Shown here: positions 58,040-64,000 of the stretch, in pieces
Position numbering within the stretch: the first letter of the stretch is position 1
Layout: every line of letters begins with the position of its first letter
Source of the DNA: Tolypeutes matacus
Lineage: Eukaryota > Chordata > Mammalia > Cingulata > Chlamyphoridae
Direction of reading: 5' to 3'
NCBI GenBank assembly: GCA_026826555.1
Contig: JAKSZT010053769.1
Coordinates: forward strand, 5,961,971-6,025,970
DNA: 64,000 bases
Position numbers and translations under genes: made by a program
The notes under the pieces: model-generated
Seen by the model: only the letters and a program-made list of their open reading frames with translations
Told to the model about the DNA's origin: nothing
The model's database searches: none

Positions 58040-58862
58040 ATTAGTGACTCATTTCCAGCAAATGGAGTATAGAAAGGGGAAAATAGTAATGCTACAGTGA
58101 GAGAAAACTGACTGAAACCTTAACCAAGTGATCGAGGTTAACATCACCAGGGATGAATCATGTGGATGTAATACATGCGATATAATGCTATGAGAAGGGT
58201 GCTTCACCTCTGTGGTCTTTGTCCCCAAATCCATAACCCCAATCTAATTATGAGAAAACATCAAACTCACGTTAAGGGGCATTCTAAAAATTACCTGATC
58301 AGTACTCTTCAATATGAGTGAAGATACTGCAAAACCAAGAAAGACTGAGAAAATGTCACAGAATGGAGGAGACTGAGGAGACATGATAACTAAATGCAAT
58401 GTGGGATCATGCAGTGACTGGGGAACAAAAAAAATACATTAGTGGAAACACAGGAGAAATTCAAATGAACTCAATTGTTTAGTTAATAACATTATACCAA
58501 GTAATTTCTTAGTTTTCACAAATATACCACAGTGATGAAAGATGTTAACAATTGGGGAGGCTGGGTGAAGGGTATACGGGAACTCAGTGTCCTACTTGGC
58601 ATCTTTTCTGCAAATCTGAAGTTATTCCAAATAAGTTGTTATAGTTTTTGTTTGTTTCAGGTTAAAAAGAAAAGCTTACAAAGAACAGATGAGTGGCTGC
58701 CAAGGGATGCCACTACAAAGGAAGTTTTTGAGGGTGATATACCTGTTCTGTAGCCTGATTGTGATTGTGGTTGTATGAATCTATACATGTGCCAAAATTC
58801 ATAAAACTGTACACCAAAAAATCAGTTTTACCATGTGCTAACTTAAAAGATAAAAATAAAAT
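58040..58862 (+). mobile_element. L1M 3' end
   Basis: Contains 'accaagtgatcgaggttaacatcaccag', 'gagaagggtgcttcacctctgtggtcttt', 'gactgaggagacatgataactaaatgcaatgtgggatc', 'gggtgaagggtatacgggaactc' and 'ataaaactgtacacc', the full sense order of an L1M 3' region. Confidence 0.88.
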
Positions 58863-58898
58863 AGTAAATGAAATAAATAAGGTACAAGAAGAGAAATA

Positions 58899-59091
58899 GG
58901 GAGGCGGCTGTGGCTCAATCAGTGGGGCTCCCGTTTACCATGTGGGGGGCCCCGGGTTCGGTTCCCGGGGCCTCCTGGTGGGGGCGGGCCCGCCCGCACG
59001 GTGTGGTTGGCTGGCCCAGCGAGCACGAGCAGCAGGGGGGGGATAAATGAATGAATGGGTGGGATCTTTGAAAAAAAAAAAAAAAAAAAAA
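58899..59091 (+). mobile_element. DAS-SINE, long form, copy 3 (youngest)
   Basis: Complete: starts GGGAGGCGGCTGTGG, has the B box GGTTCGGTTCCC and a GC-rich body, and ends in a pure A21 tail. Flanked by a perfect 13-bp duplication AAGAAGAGAAATA (58886-58898 and 59090-59102). The intact tail and duplication suggest recent insertion. Confidence 0.95.
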
Positions 59092-59329
59092 GAAGAGAAA
59101 TATATAAGATACAAGAAGAAAAAATGTTTATAGACTGATGATAAAAATTAGAGCCTTGTTTCTTACATATAATGCTTTTATCATCAGATCAGCAAAACCT
59201 TATTGAATATTGTTATTATTTCATTTCCCTTATATTCTTTGATCCCAATAATATGTCAGACACAGAACTAAGGCTTGCAGGTAGTGAAGAACTTGATGTG
59301 TTCTAGGTGTTAAAAGAAGCCCTTAGACT

Positions 59330-59845
59330 TGGACAGTTATTTTTGCACCGGTGTTCATAGCAGCATTTTTCACAATAGCCCCAAGGTGGAAGCAACCCAA
59401 ATGCCCATTTAAGAGATGAATAAACAACATATGGTAATAAACATGATGGAATATTATTCAGTCACATGACTGGATGAAGTTTGAATACATGCTATGACAT
59501 ATATGAATCTTGAAGACATTATGTTCAGTGAAATAAGCCAGAAGTGAAAGGACAAATATGACCTCACTTATGTGAACTATCTAGGATAAGCAAATGCACA
59601 GAAACATAGTGGATTATAGGTTATCAGGCGCTGAGAGAGGTGGGGATGGGGAGTTATTGCATGATGGGTACAGAGTTTACTGTTTGGGGTGATGAAAAAG
59701 CTTTAGTGATGGATGGTGATATTGGTAGCACAATATTGTGAATGTAATTAATATCGCTGAATTCTACACATGACAGTGGTTAAAATGAGAAATTTTGTAT
59801 TGTATAAATGTTATTACAATAATTAAAAACAATGAAGCCCATTTT
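59330..59845 (+). mobile_element. L1 ORF2 end and 3' UTR
   Basis: Contains 'gttcatagcagcatttttcacaatagccccaaggtggaagcaacccaaatgccc', then 'gatggaatattattcag', 'agtgaaataagccaga', 'ggggagttattgcatgatgggtacagagttt' and 'attgtgaatgtaattaat'. This is the textbook L1M ORF2 C-terminus and 3' UTR. Confidence 0.93.
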
Positions 59846-60149
59846 CCAAAACAGGCCAAGATATACAATAAAAAAAGTTCTTGTGAAGAGTCAAGGTTAT
59901 AGACATATGAGAATTGAAGAACAGTGAAATATTTAAATAAATTTCAATATAATGTCAGAACTATATTAAGCCAAAAGAATTACCATGACATAAATTCAGA
60001 GGACATGTAAGAGAGCCTTGGATGAATAGGGAATGTTCATAGAACCTGGTAAAGGATTTCCTCTCTGTGATTTAAGAATATTATATTTAGGAAAGGAACA
60101 TTGGTATTTAAACATCAAATTATTTTTTGTTTCCAAATTATGTTAAAAT

Positions 60150-60385
60150 ATCCAATATTAATGAGCATTTGGCATTTGTACAATACCATTATAAGGACTT
60201 TACTTGACTCTTGCAAGAGCCCTAGGAGAAAGATACTATTATTTCCCCCATTTTAAAGATAAAGAAACTGAGGTACAAAAGCAGTTAAATAACATGTCTA
60301 AGATAATACACCCAGTAAGTGGCAGAACCAGGATGTGAATCCAGGTGTCTGGCACCAAAGCACAAACTCTAAACCAGTAAAATAC
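60150..60385 (-). repeat. MIR SINE, antisense
   Basis: Contains 'cccccattttaaagataaagaaactgaggtacaaaagcagttaa', then 'cccagtaagtggcagaaccaggatgtgaatccagg', a clear antisense MIR. Confidence 0.88.
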
Positions 60386-61305
60386 ATGGCATCTATAATG
60401 ATGGCTGTTTATTTTCCCAGCTTGAAATAAGCATACAATGTTTCAGATATCCAAGAAACCCTAATATTTCTGAGGGAAAAAAAACTGCATTCAGATACAA
60501 CTGGTTATAACATCTTTTTTCTCTGGAGGAAAATTAATCTTTGCCACACCCTCTAGTTGGCATCCTGGCCCTTGCTAATATGCGTGGACAGTGCCTTTCA
60601 CTTTGCAATTTGCCAGCAGAATGTGACCTTGGTAGGCTGGCATACCAGCCATGATTCCAAAATAGAAAAGTAGCACTTAATTTCTTGAGGAAGCTCTTTG
60701 AACTACCAAGCATGCCTTGCCATGTCAGTAGACATGGCAGTAGCCATTTCACAAGTTGGCATGTAAGCTAATGATTCTCAGAGAGGCTTAATTTTTCCTT
60801 TGTTTGCTTGTGGTGCTATTATGATTCTAATATATTCTTTCCTTACTTTTGTGTTTTACTTTTGTGTTCCTTACTTTTCTGTTTTGCTACCTTGCTGAAC
60901 TTGTCTAAAATATGCTGTTCCATGTTACTCAGCAATGATCCATTTGCTTGCAAGCAGTTTGGTGGCAAACTAATTTTATGGGATTTTGTTTGCAGTATTT
61001 TGTTGGAACAAAAACAGCGATTCTAATTTCTCTGTACAATTATTGAAAAACAAATCCATTCTTTAAATGAGTTATATGTGGTTTAACGTTCAGACTTTAT
61101 AGCCTATTTTATTTGGAAAAGCTGAATAATAAATTTGTTACCAAGCTGCCAGTAAGTAGGGTTGTTGATAACAACATACGTTTGCAGCGATCCATGAAAA
61201 TATAATCTTTTATAGTGTGACTCTATGTCGTTTATACCAAGACATTTTCCCTGGCCTAGACTACTTTTCTAATTCCCAAATTCCAAATAGAAATATCTAT
61301 TTAGA

Positions 61306-61531
61306 TTGGAGTTTCCCAGCCTCAGCACTCTTGAAATTTTTGGCTGGACAATTTTTTTTGTTGTGGAAACACCCTCCTGTACATTATAGAATGATTAGCA
61401 GGATCCTTGGCTTCTACCCACTAGATGCGCATAACAGTCCCCCTCCCTCCATTGTGACAATAAAAAAATGTCTCCAGAAATTGCCAAATAGTCTCTAGGG
61501 GAAAAAAATTGCTCCCAAGTTGAGAACCAGT
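61306..61531 (-). mobile_element. MER20-like hAT element with perfect 8-bp TSD
   Basis: A 226-bp element. On the plus strand it starts TTGGAGTTTCCCAGCCTCAG and ends AGTTGAGAACCAGT, with 'cccactagatgcgcataacagtccccc' inside, the antisense order of MER20-type elements. TATTTAGA flanks it at 61298-61305 and 61532-61539. Confidence 0.88.
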
Positions 61532-61609
61532 TATTTAGATATTCTATAGGCTTATAAAAGTCAACAAAAACAAAATTAAACTCATCTTCCTTCAGATCTC
61601 CTGCAGAGA

Positions 61610-61735
61610 TGTTAAGAGCATGTCTAAGGCAAATCTTACTTCCCTTCTTTAATAGCTGTATAAGTTGATCAAGTTACTAACCTCTCTACACTTCAGTTTC
61701 CTGATCTGTAAATAAATATATTAATGAAACCTCCC
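61610..61735 (+). repeat. MIR SINE, left part, split by LTR
   Basis: The order 'ttaatagctgtataagttgatcaagttactaacctctctacacttcagtttcctgatctgtaa' is sense MIR. The rest follows after the LTR at 62365-62480. Confidence 0.82.
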
Positions 61736-62364
61736 TGTATAAGTCAGCCAAAGGGGTGCTGATGCAAAATACCAGAAATCTGTTGGTCTTTTAAAAAGGG
61801 CATTTATTTGGGGTAGAAGCTTACAGTTACCAGGCCATAAAGCATAAGTTTCTTCCCTCACCCAAAGTCCATTGCCACCTGTTGGGGCAGGACAGTTGCC
61901 GACATTTGCGAGGGTTCAGACTTCTTGGGTTCCTCTCTTCCCAGGGCTCCATTTCTCTCCGGGCTCAGCTCCTCTGTTTCCTCCACAAGGTCAGCTGTAG
62001 ACTATGAAGCTCTCTAGGCTTTGCTTCTCTCCACAAGGCCAGCTGTGAACTGTGAGGCGAATGGCTCATCTCTTTTCAGGGGCCTCCTCTCCTTCCTCAG
62101 GACAAAGCTCCTCTGTATGCTTACTTCCTGAGGCTCCAGCTCAAGACTCCAACTTCAGAGCTCCAACTCAAAACACTCCAACTCTGTCCTTTGCCATGTC
62201 TTTTATCTTTGAAACCCCACCCACCAAGGGGCAGGCCTCAATACCCTACTGATGTGGCCCAATCAAAGCCCTGATCATAACTTAATCATGCTCAGATGAA
62301 CAGACCAGTTTACAAGCATAATCCAATATCTATTTTTGGAATTCATAGCTATATCAAACTGCCA
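61736..62364 (-). mobile_element. Solo LTR inserted into a MIR
   Basis: A 629-bp LTR. On the minus strand it begins TGGCAGTTTGATATAG and ends GGCTGACTTATACA (TG...CA), with an ATAAAAG TATA-like box (complement 62200-62206) and AATAAA (complement 61803-61808). The MIR resumes beyond it. CTCC occurs on both sides, but the 5-bp duplication is imperfect. The LTR is GC-richer than the intron, so short open frames occur by chance. Confidence 0.78.
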
Positions 62365-62480
62365 CGCTCCTTCATATGACTGTTATGAGAATGAAATGAA
62401 CTAATATGTATAAAACATTTAGGACAATTCCTGGCACGTAATATACTTATGTTAGTAAATTTTTGATGCTAGTAATAGTT
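62365..62480 (+). repeat. MIR SINE, right part
   Basis: The sequence 'actgttatgagaatgaaatgaactaatatgtataaaacatttaggacaattcctggcacgtaatatac' completes the MIR begun at 61610. Confidence 0.82.
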
Positions 62481-62534
62481 ATAGAATCCAGGAAGCTTTC
62501 AAGATTCTTCTTTCTAAAAGATGTGTGTGGATAA

Positions 62535-63060
62535 TTTACAAAAAGATAAATACAAGTGAGAGTAAATATAAGAAACAATGTTCAACATGACTAATAAGGA
62601 AATACAAAATAACATCATTGTGTACTATTTAAATCTATTAAATTTGAAAAGATTATGAAAATATTCAGTTTTGGTTAGGGTATGGCAAAAATGGCACTAA
62701 TACACTGCTGTTGGCAGAATATCTGTCCTTTCTGTAGGATCATTTGACAATATAAAATATTTATAGCCTTTAACAGATTAAATGTAGTTCTAGAAATTTA
62801 TCCTAAGGGAGTAATATGTTCAAAGATTTATATGAAGCATGTTGATTACTCTGTTATTTATGACGGCAAAATTTAGAAGCAACCCAAAAGCCCAATAACA
62901 GGAGAATGATGAAATAACTTAAAATGTATTGATGCCATATAATATGTAGGTATCACATTTTCAAAGAATATTTAATAAATTGGGAAAATATTCTGACCAT
63001 GATGTAATTCTTAGCTCAAAATGGCTCCATCAATTTCAAAATAATATTAAAATCCTTTAG
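62535..63060 (+). mobile_element. Old L1M ORF2/3' UTR fragment
   Basis: Contains 'cactaatacactgctgttggcagaatatctgtcc', 'gttctagaaatttatcctaaggg', 'gacggcaaaatttagaagcaacccaaaagcccaa', 'caggagaatgatgaaataa', in L1M sense order. Confidence 0.8.
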
Positions 63061-63334
63061 GTGTGCCCGAGTGTGCACGCACACACACACACCTTTTAAT
63101 TTTTTTTTTCAGACCCTGCCCACTTATCTAGCCATTTATTCTCCCTAGATTTCCTTTCCTTTTCCCAACTTCCACACCTTAAGAGATCTGATTCTTGATA
63201 AATAGAGGGACTTGCATCTTTGAGAACCATCTGGACGATTTTCTGAGGGATATGTGCATGGTGAATTTGCACGGTGTGGTGACCTGTTTAGAGTTTCTTG
63301 AACAGACCTTGATGCTTCCTCCTTCTGAGTCTTG

Positions 63335-63480
63335 ACCCAAGCCATTTTCTCTACCTGGAATGCTCTTCTTCCTTTTCTGCTTTTCTCTTCTAAAGACCAT
63401 GCTAAAGAATCGCCTACTCCAGGAAGCTTTCCTTAGCCATCACCCCACTCACACTTGTAAAGTTGCCCTTCTGTACTTTC
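63335..63480 (+). repeat. L2 LINE 3' fragment
   Basis: The sequence 'ctacctggaatgctcttcttcc', then 'ctactccaggaagctttccttagccatcaccccac', is sense L2. Confidence 0.72.
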
Positions 63481-63484
63481 ATGG

Positions 63485-64000
63485 CACTGCATTCATTCAT
63501 TCATGCAAGCATGCATTCACCTCGGATACTATTCTTTTTTTTTTTTTGATAAATTTGTATGTAGGCACTACTAAATGCCAGACACTGCATTTAGTGCTGT
63601 CTATAGTCTTGGTGAACAAAAAGTCAAATTGTCTGATCTTATGAAGTCTATATATTCATGGATAAGGTGGAATATAAACAAATAAACCCTTAAATATAAA
63701 TTTCTCTAATGATTTTGTGCAGGGGCTGGAAGATGTGAGTAAGCAACAAAAATACCTGAGAAGAATTCTAGGCATAGAAAACAGCATATGTAAAAATCCT
63801 GGGATTGCTTGGTATAATCCAGGGGGTAAAAATGGCTTATGAGGCTAGGGCTGAAAGAAGAGTAGCAAGAAATGAGAGCAGAGAGGCATCCCTGTGTCAG
63901 AACATAGAGGGTCCTGAAGGTCAGAGTCAGGTCTTTGGGTTTTATTCTAAGTGTGATTTTAAGCATGGGAGTAACATGATCATATTTATGTTTCACACCC
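63485..64000 (-). repeat. L2 LINE 3' region, antisense
   Basis: Runs from an 'attcattcattcatgcaagc' type opening and 'ggcactactaaatgccagacactgcatttag' to 'gaaggtcagagtcaggtctttgggttttattctaag', the antisense L2 order. It runs off the window. Together with the preceding sense fragment it forms an inverted pair. Confidence 0.75.

Larger units (their letters stand above)
16255..64000 (+). other. HDAC9: HDAC9 large intron (to window end)
   Basis: The donor GTAAGA at 16255 is strong. No sequence encoding the next HDAC9 segment (VDVKSEVP onward) is found to the right edge. I recall the corresponding human intron as tens of kilobases long, so one uninterrupted intron is the simplest reading. No other exon-like frame with matching splice sites is evident. 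Confidence 0.65.

Noticed and set aside
62052..62252. 66-codon frame in GC-richer sequence
   Set aside because: Lies wholly inside the solo LTR at 61736-62364.
16255..64000. A second HDAC9 exon in the window
   Set aside because: Looked for sequence encoding the segment after MHSMISS (VDVKSEVP and the glutamine-rich helix) and found none on the plus strand.

Overview
This is a window of mammalian nuclear DNA. It is AT-rich, intron-like and full of diverged interspersed repeats, with no long open reading frame. It carries five tRNA-derived SINEs: three long copies with tRNA-like A and B boxes and an (A)-rich tail, and two short relatives. I recognise the long type as the armadillo DAS-SINE. 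No primate Alu or rodent B1/B2 is seen. The best reading is a xenarthran genome, most likely the nine-banded armadillo (Dasypus novemcinctus) or a close relative.

The only protein-coding gene signal I can support is the 5' part of HDAC9 (class IIa histone deacetylase) on the + strand. An AT-rich promoter-like block (about 15480-15660) with MEF2-like and octamer motifs precedes a non-coding leader exon (about 15655-15785), a 406-bp intron, and the first coding exon (16192-16254). That exon ends in a clean GT donor and encodes the known HDAC9 N-terminus MHSMISS. The first AUG of the spliced leader opens a 17-codon uORF that overlaps the HDAC9 start out of frame. A perfect MEF2 consensus lies about 440 bp into the next intron. 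The next HDAC9 exon is not found, so 16255-64000 is read as one large intron; 1-15480 is upstream sequence or an intron of longer HDAC9 transcripts.

The rest is repeats. Old LINEs include L1M 3' ends in both orientations, L1 ORF2 pieces, a HAL1-like stretch, and L2 at 6.6, 28, 29-30, 33.7, 43-44 and 63.3-64 kb. MIR copies are scattered. There are at least four hAT elements (two MER5A-like, one MER20-like, one with CAGGGGTT termini), two of them with perfect 8-bp target duplications. Solo LTRs include a 490-bp MaLR-like LTR with a perfect 5-bp duplication and a 629-bp LTR inserted inside a MIR.

Local structures not explained by these families include a 37-bp minisatellite (45688-45850), a 13-bp perfect inverted repeat (23125-23157), a long polypyrimidine tract (49729-49826), a GC-rich purine microsatellite on a SINE tail (53445-53541), and imperfect local duplications near 14.2 kb and 28.6/29.45 kb. 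No rRNA, functional tRNA, CRISPR array or prokaryotic feature is present. I see no new biological system; the HDAC9 promoter, uORF and MEF2 arrangement is the most interesting part.
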